Shown here in pieces: positions 7,461 through 15,644 of a stretch of 18,117 nt of DNA. Both the position numbers and the translations under genes were made by a program. The stretch spans positions 1 to 18,117 of the forward strand of contig JAEYXG010000010.1 of the NCBI GenBank assembly GCA_023428585.1, in the 5' to 3' direction. Positions within the stretch are counted from its first letter, which is position 1. The number at the start of each line of letters is the position of its first letter. The notes beneath the pieces are model-generated. The model made no database searches. It worked only from the letters and a program-made list of their open reading frames with translations, and was not told the DNA's origin. Source of the DNA: Bacteroidota bacterium (GTDB lineage: Bacteria; Bacteroidota; Bacteroidia; Bacteroidales; Lentimicrobiaceae).

Positions 7461-8036
7461 CTAGAATCTTTCTGCAACTTTACCCCAATTGATCAGATTC
7501 CAGAAACTTTTGATATAATCAGGCCTTCTGTTTTGGTAATCAAGATAGTAGGCATGCTCCCATACATCACAGGTCAAAATGGGTATAAATCCATCGGTCA
7601 TTGGATTACCGGCATTTGATGTCTGCCGAATGCTTAGTTTTCCGCTCTTGTCCTTAACCAGCCAGGCCCATCCTGAGCCAAAGACCTTGATTGCAGCATC
7701 CGAAAATAGTTGCTTGAAATTGTCGATTGAGCTAAAATCCCTTACAATTGCATCCAATAATTCACCCGATGGTGCTGTAGGCTGACTTCCAAATGCTTCA
7801 AAATAGAAGGTATGGTTCCAAACCTGTGCCGCGTTGTTGAAAATACCGCCCTCTGCCTCCATAATGATTTGCTCAAGGGTATAGTTGTTTTCAAATTTGG
7901 TATCCTTGATCAGGTTATTCAGGTTATTTACATAGGCCTGATGGTGCTTTCCATAATGAAAACCAATGGTATTGGCACTGATAACAGGTTCCAGTGCATC
8001 TGCTGCATACGGCAATGTGGGTAATTCAAATTTCAT
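7461..8036 (-). CDS. sodB: Fe-type (or cambialistic Fe/Mn) superoxide dismutase
   Basis: 191 residues, complete and of normal length, with no signal peptide, so cytoplasmic. It converts superoxide to oxygen and hydrogen peroxide. Metal ligands are H27 (in FHYGKHH), H75 (VWNH), D157 and H161 (DVWEHAYY). The sequence NNAAQVWNH puts the active-site glutamine (Q71) on the N-terminal side, and TSNAGNP lacks the glutamine typical of Mn enzymes; both are Fe-type signatures. Related Bacteroidales enzymes can also use Mn, so metal use is not certain. It starts at an ATG with no obvious Shine-Dalgarno. The upstream gap to pepE holds the hairpin at 8100-8136, and I found no TAnnTTTG promoter there, so its promoter is unidentified. 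Confidence 0.97.
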   Translation of the reverse strand: MKFELPTLPYAADALEPVISANTIGFHYGKHHQAYVNNLNNLIKDTKFENNYTLEQIIMEAEGGIFNNAAQVWNHTFYFEAFGSQPTAPSGELLDAIVRDFSSIDNFKQLFSDAAIKVFGSGWAWLVKDKSGKLSIRQTSNAGNPMTDGFIPILTCDVWEHAYYLDYQNRRPDYIKSFWNLINWGKVAERF

Positions 8037-8099
8037 GATACTGTTTTTTAAGTGTTTCCTATATTATTCGTCCTATTTAACGATTCCGGAATTATGTCA

Positions 8100-8136
8100 G
8101 GGGGTGCAACAAATTTAGCTTGTTGCGCCCCCTTTT
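8100..8136 (+). terminator. Strong hairpin with T-run in the pepE-sodB gap
   Basis: GGGGGTGCAACAA (8100-8112) and TTGTTGCGCCCCC (8120-8132) form a 13-bp stem with a 7-nt loop. In plus-strand RNA all 13 positions pair (one as U-G) and the stem is followed by TTTTATTAT, a textbook intrinsic terminator. In minus-strand RNA the same position becomes a C-A mismatch and no T-run follows. Its place just after the minus-strand pepE stop (8138) suggests it ends pepE, but its features favour the plus strand. Confidence 0.65.
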
Positions 8137-8137
8137 A

Positions 8138-8872
8138 TTATGCGTTTATTGAATCGCCGGTATTTTGCATTAAGAACTGCAGATCACTGCCCGGTTCAAG
8201 TTCGATGGGATCCTGACCTGATTTAAAGACCCTCAAGGCATGGCGGCCCCTAAGTGATAATTTACCATTTTCATAGAGCAATAGAGTCGCCTCCCTAAGT
8301 CCGGCAACATACATATCAGGATTTGCCACGAGGAACTCCTCTATTCTTTGTTCTCTTGTTTCACCACCATGATTTGATGGATGGGCATCAAGGTAGTGGG
8401 GGTTTATCTGAAAGGGAATGAGTGCCATGCAGTTAAAGCTGTCAGGTTCTGCAATTGGCATATCATTGGTTGTTTTCAATGAAGGGCAGGCCACATTTGA
8501 CCCGGCACTCCAACCCATATAAGGCATACCCTGTAATACTCTTTCTTTGATTGCCTGCATCAGGCCTTTCTTCTGCATTTCCTTTACCAACTGGAAGGTA
8601 TTGCCACCACCCACTGCTATGGCTTCTGCTTCCATAACAGCCTTGATTGGATTTGATTCCTTATGAATGGAATATATTTCGGTACCAAGAGTCAAAAATA
8701 CTTTATTGACTTTCTCTTCGTACGTATCGTAACTGAAGGTAACGCCGGCATAGGGTATAAACAACACCCTCTTGATATTATGCTTGTTAAGGTATTCCCT
8801 GATTTCTTCCTTTGGCCAACCCAGGTAATCTTCACCCGGATTTGTTGAATTGCTGATCAATAGTAGATTCAT
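8138..8872 (-). CDS. pepE: Dipeptidase E (peptidase family S51)
   Basis: 244 residues from the ATG at 8872, close to the usual PepE length. A cytoplasmic serine peptidase that cleaves N-terminal Asp-X dipeptides. The predicted catalytic triad is S122 (in GWSAGSN), H159 (in INPHY) and D137 (in TNDMP); all three sit two residues later than in the characterised Salmonella enzyme (S120, H157, D135), which supports the chosen start. GGGNTFQL at 88-95 is also conserved in the family. A longer reading from 8962 adds 30 hydrophobic residues but runs through the promoter-like element at 8917-8948, so I reject it. Single-gene transcription is likely, closed by the hairpin at 8100-8136. Confidence 0.95.
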   Translation of the reverse strand: MNLLLISNSTNPGEDYLGWPKEEIREYLNKHNIKRVLFIPYAGVTFSYDTYEEKVNKVFLTLGTEIYSIHKESNPIKAVMEAEAIAVGGGNTFQLVKEMQKKGLMQAIKERVLQGMPYMGWSAGSNVACPSLKTTNDMPIAEPDSFNCMALIPFQINPHYLDAHPSNHGGETREQRIEEFLVANPDMYVAGLREATLLLYENGKLSLRGRHALRVFKSGQDPIELEPGSDLQFLMQNTGDSINA

Positions 8873-8916
8873 AATTTGTAGTAATAGTAGGTTTAACGAA
8901 TAACTTATTTCTACTA

Positions 8917-8948
8917 CAAATATAAGGAAACGTTCTGAATAAATCCAA
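8917..8948 (-). promoter_or_regulatory. Bacteroidota-type -33/-7 promoter for pepE
   Basis: The minus strand has TTG (8948..8946), 21 bases, then TATATTTG (8924..8917), matching TAnnTTTG. The -7 box ends 44 bases before the ATG at 8872, predicting a leader of roughly 35-40 nt. This placement argues for the internal ATG rather than the upstream one. The remainder of the gap to 9060 shows nothing beyond a short GGTG/CACC hairpin at 9001-9012. Confidence 0.6.
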
Positions 8949-9060
8949 TAATAGCTTAACAAATCGAGGTGGGAAACACATCACTAACCCAATCCATTTT
9001 GGTGTTGACACCATATTCGTGGAAGGAAGGCTGCCGATAACATGATGTATTGGGTATTGA

Positions 9061-11691
9061 TTATTTCAGGGGTTTTGTATAATACCTGTAAACATTCTCG
9101 AATCGTGAATACCATTTATTACCTCCGGTATATGACTCGATCATTACCTTGACATTGAGGTTGGTTGTCTCACTTTTATCTCTTAGGGCTATGATGCGGG
9201 CCAGATTCTCCTGTAAATCAACAGACTCTTCGGCAGTATAACCAGTCATGCGCAATCTTTCAAGCAGATGGAGTGCCTGATCGGGCTTGCCTCTGCTTGA
9301 TTGATAACTTATTGCATGCCTGAGCATCTCCCTATCATCTGATTTTATGGCGAGGTCATAGTAACCTATATTGGCCAGACCTGCTGTGTCCAGCTTATAA
9401 AAGCTATATAATGACTCCGCCTGTTGTATAAGTTCGGCTGATTCCTGGAATTTCTTGCTGTTTAAAAGCTTGAATGCTTCAGTTACCATCTCGTCCCATT
9501 TAATTTGGTGCTGATATTGAGCGAGCATCTTGTTAATCGCAGCAGTAGTCATCCCACAGCTGGATTTCTGATAAACGAGCTCACGGGCCTGGTTGGTTTT
9601 TTGTCTGGCTAATACGAACTTATTGGCTTTAAATAGCTCACCTGCCTGATTTATCAATGAATTATATTCTCCTCTAGCCTTATTGCAATATGTTTCGCTT
9701 GCCAGATCTACCAATTCCATGTATTGTTGCTTAATCCTGATGTTGTTATTCAGGCTGAGTCTGGCTGATAAGCTGAATGCTTCATTGGCCAAGCTTAATG
9801 CGGTATCAGGCTGTGATGCCCAATGTTTCAATCTTCCTTGTGAGAAAAGGCTGTTCAAATAGCTGATTCCCATATTTGACAGTAACGTATCCAACACCGT
9901 ATAATCAGGAAACTGGAATTTTAGGTACATTTCATTGGCAACTGCCAATTCTTCAATTCTTTGCAGTGTTGCCGGCTGCTTTGCATATGGAATCAATTGT
10001 TTCAATATTGCCTTGTAATGCAATTCGGCTATTTTATATGTCAATACGTATACTTCCCATTTATCCGGATAAAAATCAGGGTATCCCTGTGCAAATCGCT
10101 CTGCCTTTGCCAATTCACTGTATGCCTCCTTATAATTGCCATGTGCCACGAGTATATTTACCCATTTTATTATCAGGTCATACTGTGACCTGACGGCTAT
10201 CTGACGACCGTTTTCGGCTCTTTCTTTCAAGGAACCGCTATTGCCTTCCAATAATGCTGTGGCTTTTGTGAAATAATCAAGTGCAACCGGGTATTCATTC
10301 TTATTCAATGCAATGTTTCCAAGTTGAATGTATGTATTTGCCATCCTTATATAAATCTCTTTAAAGGGACCGGTTTCTTCCTTGGTGAGGTTGTATTTAA
10401 TGGTATATTTTTCTACTTCAGCCAGATATTTCTCGGCCAGGGAAATAAGATCCTTATCGAGCGCCTTCTGCATTATCCCAATATATGATGTTATCAGGCC
10501 CTGGCGAGCCAACACCAGTTCCTTCCTTATCCCTTCCGCATTATCTTCAAAAGGTGAGAGCTCTAGAACTTTCACAGCTCCAGTCAATAGATCAACAGCC
10601 TCCAGAAACCTGCGTTCTAAAATCAGCCTATTATTTTCACGAGCATAGGCCAGCATCAGCTCATTGACAAGCTTGTTGAAATCTATTCCCTTATTGATAC
10701 GCCTAATTACTTCCTTGTCAAACAAATCAACAGCCAAGTTCAATTGATCTGCCGTTATGGAGTTTGAATACAAGCGATAATAGAAGGGACTGCTGTAATA
10801 ATCAACACTTTGTGATAATTTATTTGCCTCTGCCAGACTTTCTATGTAGGCATCTGCAAATCTGCCATATACATTACCTTTTAGCAATATCTTTCTGCTC
10901 TGTACAATGTGATCTACAAATTCTTCGAGATTGTATTCGATGATTTTATTTTTTGCAGCAACATTCAAAGGATCCACTCCGGGAACAATGTCTGAAGGGA
11001 CCTCAAGTGATTGAGTCAACAAATGCACTCCTTTTATGCCAGTGATATACGTTTTGATTATCTCCTCGAGCTCTCCCGGGTTTCTTCTTTCATTTTGAAT
11101 CATTTTCAAAAGAGTATCACCCAACGTTGCCGATGAATAATAATCCCTAATGGCGGCTAGTTCAAGTTCCAATGTTCTATAATCTTGCCGGGTAAAACTG
11201 ATATCATTGATTTCCAAACTGATATCCACACCTGCATTCCATAATGAATCGGGGAAGGATGCTATCTGAACCAGTCCTTCATTCATTACTATCTCTTTTC
11301 GATCTTGAATAATCACCCCTTTAACGGGATCTCGAAGTGAAAAGCTGACATCATACCCTGAGGGTTCCAAAAGCTGTTCGATATTAAAATCCCTTATCTG
11401 CTTATCGCCCTTCACGTCAAGTGTCTTAACATCCAATATGATGAACAGGGAGTCACTTTGACGGTAGTTAACACTTACCCTGTATCTGAATGAATAGGTA
11501 AGCGATGTTTTCTCGGGTAATTTAAGATGAGCTAGTGCGAGTTGGTTCAGTACATTGTTATTACTGCTTTTAATATATGGCTTGTATGAGAATAGAAACC
11601 TTGATGTGTCACTATGCTCATAAATGGTTTGTGCATTTATGCCGGTAATGATGAATAGTATTAGAAGTATTGAAAGTTGAAGGCGGAGCAT
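9061..11691 (-). CDS. Secreted helical-repeat (TPR-like) protein of unrecognised family
   Basis: 876 residues. A signal peptide spans about 1-20 (INA-Q); there are no other membrane spans and no T9SS sorting domain, so a periplasmic or outer-membrane-associated location is likely. Residues about 22-165 look beta-rich (alternating hydrophobic pattern, e.g. TSLTYSFRYRVSVNY near 62-76). From about 170 to the end it is helical. The clearest TPR-like unit is near 448-482 (ANTYIQLGNIALNKNEYPVALDYF within it); further TPR/Sel1-like helix pairs lie near 515-535, 625-645, 685-705 and 735-765. It is the last gene of the minus-strand run, 83 bp after the PorE-like gene. Context suggests it partners with that envelope protein, but this is inference. 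I do not recognise a named family. Confidence 0.75.
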   Translation of the reverse strand: MLRLQLSILLILFIITGINAQTIYEHSDTSRFLFSYKPYIKSSNNNVLNQLALAHLKLPEKTSLTYSFRYRVSVNYRQSDSLFIILDVKTLDVKGDKQIRDFNIEQLLEPSGYDVSFSLRDPVKGVIIQDRKEIVMNEGLVQIASFPDSLWNAGVDISLEINDISFTRQDYRTLELELAAIRDYYSSATLGDTLLKMIQNERRNPGELEEIIKTYITGIKGVHLLTQSLEVPSDIVPGVDPLNVAAKNKIIEYNLEEFVDHIVQSRKILLKGNVYGRFADAYIESLAEANKLSQSVDYYSSPFYYRLYSNSITADQLNLAVDLFDKEVIRRINKGIDFNKLVNELMLAYARENNRLILERRFLEAVDLLTGAVKVLELSPFEDNAEGIRKELVLARQGLITSYIGIMQKALDKDLISLAEKYLAEVEKYTIKYNLTKEETGPFKEIYIRMANTYIQLGNIALNKNEYPVALDYFTKATALLEGNSGSLKERAENGRQIAVRSQYDLIIKWVNILVAHGNYKEAYSELAKAERFAQGYPDFYPDKWEVYVLTYKIAELHYKAILKQLIPYAKQPATLQRIEELAVANEMYLKFQFPDYTVLDTLLSNMGISYLNSLFSQGRLKHWASQPDTALSLANEAFSLSARLSLNNNIRIKQQYMELVDLASETYCNKARGEYNSLINQAGELFKANKFVLARQKTNQARELVYQKSSCGMTTAAINKMLAQYQHQIKWDEMVTEAFKLLNSKKFQESAELIQQAESLYSFYKLDTAGLANIGYYDLAIKSDDREMLRHAISYQSSRGKPDQALHLLERLRMTGYTAEESVDLQENLARIIALRDKSETTNLNVKVMIESYTGGNKWYSRFENVYRYYTKPLK

Positions 11692-11723
11692 AATATTATG
11701 AGTGACTCGGCAAAATTATATAA

Positions 11724-11737
11724 TTACCTGCAGGTAA
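11724..11737. repeat. 14-bp perfect palindrome in the gap before the 876-residue gene
   Basis: TTACCTGCAGGTAA is its own reverse complement. It lies between the stop of the PorE-like gene (11775) and the start of the next gene (11691). Just downstream on the minus strand is TAATTTTG (11718..11711), a possible -7 box, so the palindrome would sit where a regulator could cover the promoter. No -33 TTG is evident at the expected distance. Confidence 0.35.
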
Positions 11738-11774
11738 AGGGTATTTTAGTTGAATTTGGACAAGGAGATTTTAA

Positions 11775-13688
11775 TCAATTTATCTGTACTACAACCATTT
11801 CGGTTCTTCTATTCAATGCTCTGCCTTCAGGGGTTGAATTTGTTGCAACGGGTGCAGCTGATCCATAGCCTCTATATTGCAGTCGTTTCAAATCAATCCC
11901 TGCGCTGATAAGGTAAGCATAAACTGATTTAGCTCTTTTCTCTGAAAGAACCTGATTATAATCAGGAGTCCCCACATCATCAGTGTGTCCGCTGATCTGT
12001 ATTCTCATCCCTTTGTTCGCCATAAGAAGTCTCATCAGGTTATCAAGTTCTGCTTTGGAGGCAGGGAGCAGGTTAAAGCTATCTGTTTCAAAGAAGATAT
12101 TGCGCAATACAATGCTTTCACCTTCCCTTACCGGCTTGAGTGGAATATTCTTGACAAAAGGATCAATGAAGTTATTTTCATCCTTCAATTCAAAATGTGC
12201 TGAATAAAAGAGGTACCCTCTTCTCTCTACATTGAGGGCATAGTTGCTGCCTGAGGGTATTACCAAAAGGTATGAGCCATCAGTCCCATTTGACATGGCT
12301 GATATGATAGTATCTCCTGTATGTGGGTCGAGTAGTCTTATACCAGCCTGCAATGGATTACCCGTCAAACTGTCGAACACAATCCCCTTCATGTAGGAAA
12401 CCTTTGCAGGTTGTGCCATTTCGGGCAATTCAAACTTGTATATATCCTGCAATCCAAAACCATTTTCCTTTGCTGAGGAGTAATATGCATACCTGCCTTC
12501 ACTGTCAACTATCATAGTCACTTCATCATCTTCCGTATTGATGGGATAACCTAAGTTAACAGGATCTGACCACTCACCATTCAAAAGGGTTGAATAGAAT
12601 ATATCACCCTGTCCCATGCCTGCGTGTCCGGTTGAAGAGAAATAGAGGGTTGTGGCGTCAGGATGTATGAAAGGTCCTCTTTCCGCTTCTGTAGTGTTGA
12701 TAATGTCACCGGCATTTACAGGTATTGTCCACTCACCGTTATCCAATAGCCTGGTAATCCAAATATCACTATTGCCGATACCACCCGGACGGTTACTGAC
12801 AAAGTACAATGTTCTACCATCTGATGAAAAGCAGGGTTGTGATTCCCAATATGAAGTATTCACATAAGGGCCCAGGTTAACAGGTTCACTCCAATTATCA
12901 CCCGATAATCTCGACATATACAAATCACAGCTTCCGTAACCGATCATGCTGTTGCAACCCGAAAAGAAGAGCATTTGCCCGTCGGGCGATAAGGTCATTG
13001 CCCCTTCATCGTCTTCTGTATTTATGGGAGCTCCAATATCAATGGATGGCGACCAATTACCGTTGTTGATATTAACACAGTAGTAGAATTGTTCATCACG
13101 GCGCTCTCCTTTCATCATCCTTCTTGTCAGATAGAGTCGCTGATTGTCGGGTGTTATGTAATTTACAAACTCATATCCCTCGGTATTGACATTGGGGCCC
13201 AGATTAACCGGATTGAATGGTACCGGATTGCTTTTTGCATAAATACGGAATTCGGCAATTTTCAGGTTTTTGTTTAGTTTTGCCTTCTCTGCATCCTTTA
13301 TTTTGGGATATACGGAATACTTCCTATAGTAATAAATACTCTCCTCATACTCCTGTTGGTCAAAAAGCAGATTACCCAAAATATAGAATACCGGTGGAAA
13401 AAAAGTTGAGTCAATTATTACTGCTTTCTTGTAACTGAGTATTGCATCCCTTTTGTTTCCCTTCAGCGCATGAATATCGCCCGACAAGAGCCACGACTGA
13501 ATAAAATCATCATCGGCTTTCAATGCCTTGGCAGTTTCCTCCAATGCTTCGGTGTAAGCCGATGCATTATAGTATTGCAGGGCCCTTTGATGATACCTTA
13601 TGGCCTTACTGTCGTTCTTACCTTGACTAAAGGCATTGGCAGCAATGAGAAGCAGAATAATCAAGAGGGTGGGAATTCTTTTTATCAT
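11775..13688 (-). CDS. PorE-like TPR-PD40-CRD-OmpA envelope protein
   Basis: 637 residues. A signal peptide spans about 1-21 (AFS-Q). TPR units cover about 28-150 (e.g. ALQYYNASAYTEALEETAKAL). A WD40/PD40 beta-propeller covers about 160-420, with repeated SPDGQMLFFSG, SSDGRTLYFVSNR and HPDATTLYFSS blades. A carboxypeptidase-regulatory-like domain (CRD) covers about 432-518, starting KGIVFDSLTGNPL. The OmpA C-terminal peptidoglycan-binding domain covers about 525-637, with GHTDDVGT and the diaminopimelate-contact pair D570 and R585. This is the domain order described for PorE of Porphyromonas gingivalis, a T9SS component, but Bacteroidota often carry several such proteins, so orthology is not proven. 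The ATG at 13688 opens the signal peptide directly. The neighbour upstream ends 30 bp away, suggesting co-transcription. Confidence 0.9.
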   Translation of the reverse strand: MIKRIPTLLIILLLIAANAFSQGKNDSKAIRYHQRALQYYNASAYTEALEETAKALKADDDFIQSWLLSGDIHALKGNKRDAILSYKKAVIIDSTFFPPVFYILGNLLFDQQEYEESIYYYRKYSVYPKIKDAEKAKLNKNLKIAEFRIYAKSNPVPFNPVNLGPNVNTEGYEFVNYITPDNQRLYLTRRMMKGERRDEQFYYCVNINNGNWSPSIDIGAPINTEDDEGAMTLSPDGQMLFFSGCNSMIGYGSCDLYMSRLSGDNWSEPVNLGPYVNTSYWESQPCFSSDGRTLYFVSNRPGGIGNSDIWITRLLDNGEWTIPVNAGDIINTTEAERGPFIHPDATTLYFSSTGHAGMGQGDIFYSTLLNGEWSDPVNLGYPINTEDDEVTMIVDSEGRYAYYSSAKENGFGLQDIYKFELPEMAQPAKVSYMKGIVFDSLTGNPLQAGIRLLDPHTGDTIISAMSNGTDGSYLLVIPSGSNYALNVERRGYLFYSAHFELKDENNFIDPFVKNIPLKPVREGESIVLRNIFFETDSFNLLPASKAELDNLMRLLMANKGMRIQISGHTDDVGTPDYNQVLSEKRAKSVYAYLISAGIDLKRLQYRGYGSAAPVATNSTPEGRALNRRTEMVVVQIN

Positions 13689-13718
13689 CGCAATAAAGTT
13701 AGATATAATAACGCAACT

Positions 13719-14669
13719 TTATGGAATCTCTTTTAAGTCGAGGGTAAATATTTTAGCCCGGTTTATCTTTGTCCTTTCAGCTGATATGGAAAACACACCT
13801 ATACTTCTACAAGTAATACCTTCTGTTTGAGTAGCCGGCAATTCCCTGAAATCTACCCTGCGTTTATTTCCACCAAAGAAGTCTGTTGTTGTAAAATCAC
13901 TCAGTATCCATACAAATGGAATATAATTCCTGTAGCCACACAGCACAATCCTATTGGCATCATGATCCAATGCAGCTCCTGTCACCAGACCATCTGAATT
14001 GAATTCACTCAACGGAAAAACAGTGTACGACCCCTGATTTTTTGGAAGCGAATAGAGGCGACATCTTTGATCTGCCCAATCCTTGGAGAAGAGGTAGAGA
14101 CTTTCGCCGTAACTTATCATAGCTTCACAATCATGATTATGCGATCTGTTTCTAATGGAATACTCCTGTTGATCACCAAAACTGAATGAAATTACTTCTG
14201 CTGCAATGGTGTCATTCTCTGAATTGTCAATATTTATTTTAGGCAGCTTATAGATGGTGAGGTCAGTTCTATTTCCAAGATTGTTACCGAAATCGCCTAT
14301 ATAGATATAGTCATCATCCTGGTCAATATCTTCCCAATCAACATTTATGGCATTCTGAATCCTGACAGTTTGAATAATTTTTCCTGTAAGGGAGTCCAAC
14401 CGGTATATTTCATTCTCTCCGCCACTGTCGTTGTGAGTCCAATAACTTCCGCGCCACCAGATGAGGCCCGAGGTTTCAAATACTTTTCTGGGAAGTTTCT
14501 TTAGTAAAACGGGAGGTTTAATGGAGATCGACTGATAAATGCATGACCCATCATTTACAACAGCTTCACTATTGTAATTCAGTGCAGTTGTATCTGTACA
14601 TCCATGCTGTTGCGCAAATGCAATGGCAGGCATGAGTAATGTCAGGAATAACAGGGCTATTCTAACCAA
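13719..14669 (-). CDS. Secreted protein with one GCTD-DGSC repeat and a propeller-like domain, TTG start
   Basis: 316 residues. A signal peptide spans about 1-19 (AFA-Q). Residues 23-45 are one copy of the short cysteine repeat GCTD-x-TA-x-NY...DGSCIY, with two cysteines, C24 and C43, that could pair. The rest (about 55-316) has beta-propeller-like features: repeated aromatic and Gly/Asp-rich strands, WWRGSYWTHNDSGGENEIYRL within 71-93, and EDIDQDDDYIYIGDFGNN. I do not recognise a precise family. No T9SS domain is present. The start must be the TTG at 14669: in that frame the next codons upstream lead straight to the folD stop at 14682-14684, and the first internal ATG would remove most of the signal peptide. 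It starts 12 bp after folD and is clearly in its operon. Function unknown. Confidence 0.78.
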   Translation of the reverse strand: MVRIALLFLTLLMPAIAFAQQHGCTDTTALNYNSEAVVNDGSCIYQSISIKPPVLLKKLPRKVFETSGLIWWRGSYWTHNDSGGENEIYRLDSLTGKIIQTVRIQNAINVDWEDIDQDDDYIYIGDFGNNLGNRTDLTIYKLPKINIDNSENDTIAAEVISFSFGDQQEYSIRNRSHNHDCEAMISYGESLYLFSKDWADQRCRLYSLPKNQGSYTVFPLSEFNSDGLVTGAALDHDANRIVLCGYRNYIPFVWILSDFTTTDFFGGNKRRVDFRELPATQTEGITCRSIGVFSISAERTKINRAKIFTLDLKEIP

Positions 14670-14681
14670 AACAAGTGTGCT

Positions 14682-15560
14682 TTAATGGAAAATTTCCTTT
14701 TTATAAGCCTTCATGGTATTCATCAGAAGGCCGATAATGGTCATCGGGCCAACACCTCCCGGCACAGGTGTGATATAGCTGCATTTTGAAGCCACCCTAT
14801 CAAAGTCGACGTCACCGGTGATATGGTATCCCTTTTCTGTTTCATCAGGAATTCTATGAATTCCCACATCTATTATGACAGCTCCCTGCTTTACCATGTT
14901 TTCCTTGACAAAGTTGGGTTGACCGATAGCGGCAATCAATATATCGGCCTGTCGTGCAATTTCCTCAATATTCTCAGTTTTACTATGGCACAGGGTGACG
15001 GTACAATTACCCGGATAGGATTTGCGCGACATCAGCAAACTCATTGGGGTTCCCACTATATTGCTTCTACCCAGAACTACACAATGCTTACCTGATGTTT
15101 CAATATTCATTTTTTCCAACAGCATCATGATACCGGCAGGTGTTGCGGGCAGATATGAAGGCAAACCAAGTACCAACCTTCCGATATTAACAGGATGAAA
15201 GCCATCAACATCCTTGGCCGGATTTATTCTCTCCAGAACAGCATCGGCATTGATATGCTTTGGCAGAGGCAATTGAACAATAAATCCATGAACTTCCGAA
15301 TCATTATTCAGAAAGTCAATAACTTCCATCAACTGCTGCTCAGATACATCTTTGGGCAGCCGGTAAACGCTTGATGTAAAACCAATTTTCTGGCATGCCT
15401 TCTCCTTGCTGGCAATGTAAGTCAAACTGGCAGGTTCGTCACCTACAAGTATGGCAGATAAATGTGGTGCAATTCTCCCGGCATCAATAATTTCAGCTAC
15501 TTCCTTTGCTAAAGAACCCTTAATCTCTTCTGCAATTTTTTTACCATCAATTAGTTTCAT
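14682..15560 (-). CDS. folD: Bifunctional methylenetetrahydrofolate dehydrogenase / methenyltetrahydrofolate cyclohydrolase
   Basis: 292 residues, typical length, cytoplasmic. It interconverts 5,10-methylene-THF and 10-formyl-THF through 5,10-methenyl-THF, supplying one-carbon units for purines and formyl-Met. The catalytic Y48 and K52 lie in TYIASKEKAC; the substrate region is VQLPLP (95-100) followed by KDVDGFHP (116-123); the NADP-binding loop is GRSNIVGTP (164-172); the C-terminal signature is PVPGGVGPMT (265-274). All key residues are present. It lies 84 bp after ffh and 12 bp before the next gene, so it is probably in one transcription unit with ffh. Confidence 0.98.
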   Translation of the reverse strand: MKLIDGKKIAEEIKGSLAKEVAEIIDAGRIAPHLSAILVGDEPASLTYIASKEKACQKIGFTSSVYRLPKDVSEQQLMEVIDFLNNDSEVHGFIVQLPLPKHINADAVLERINPAKDVDGFHPVNIGRLVLGLPSYLPATPAGIMMLLEKMNIETSGKHCVVLGRSNIVGTPMSLLMSRKSYPGNCTVTLCHSKTENIEEIARQADILIAAIGQPNFVKENMVKQGAVIIDVGIHRIPDETEKGYHITGDVDFDRVASKCSYITPVPGGVGPMTIIGLLMNTMKAYKKEIFH

Positions 15561-15644
15561 TCCTGGTCGATTAATGTATGTTAGTTATGTTGCAATGTGC
15601 CGGTATATATTATATTAGCCTGTACCATGAGGGGCAAATGCGTT

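Noticed and set aside
7461..8036. Mn-type superoxide dismutase
   Set aside because: The glutamine in NNAAQVWNH and the TSNAGNP segment are Fe-type features. Cambialistic use remains possible, so only a strict Mn-type call is rejected.
8832..9014. Small minus-strand ORF and the 30-residue upstream extension of pepE (to 8962)
   Set aside because: Both run across the -33/-7 promoter-like element at 8917-8948. The catalytic triad numbering of PepE fits the ATG at 8872, and the extra residues do not look like part of the family.
9876..10193. Plus-strand ORF of about 105 codons opposite the 876-residue gene
   Set aside because: It lies wholly antisense to a well-supported gene, has no domain pattern and no promoter-like signal, and overlaps another shadow ORF in a different frame.
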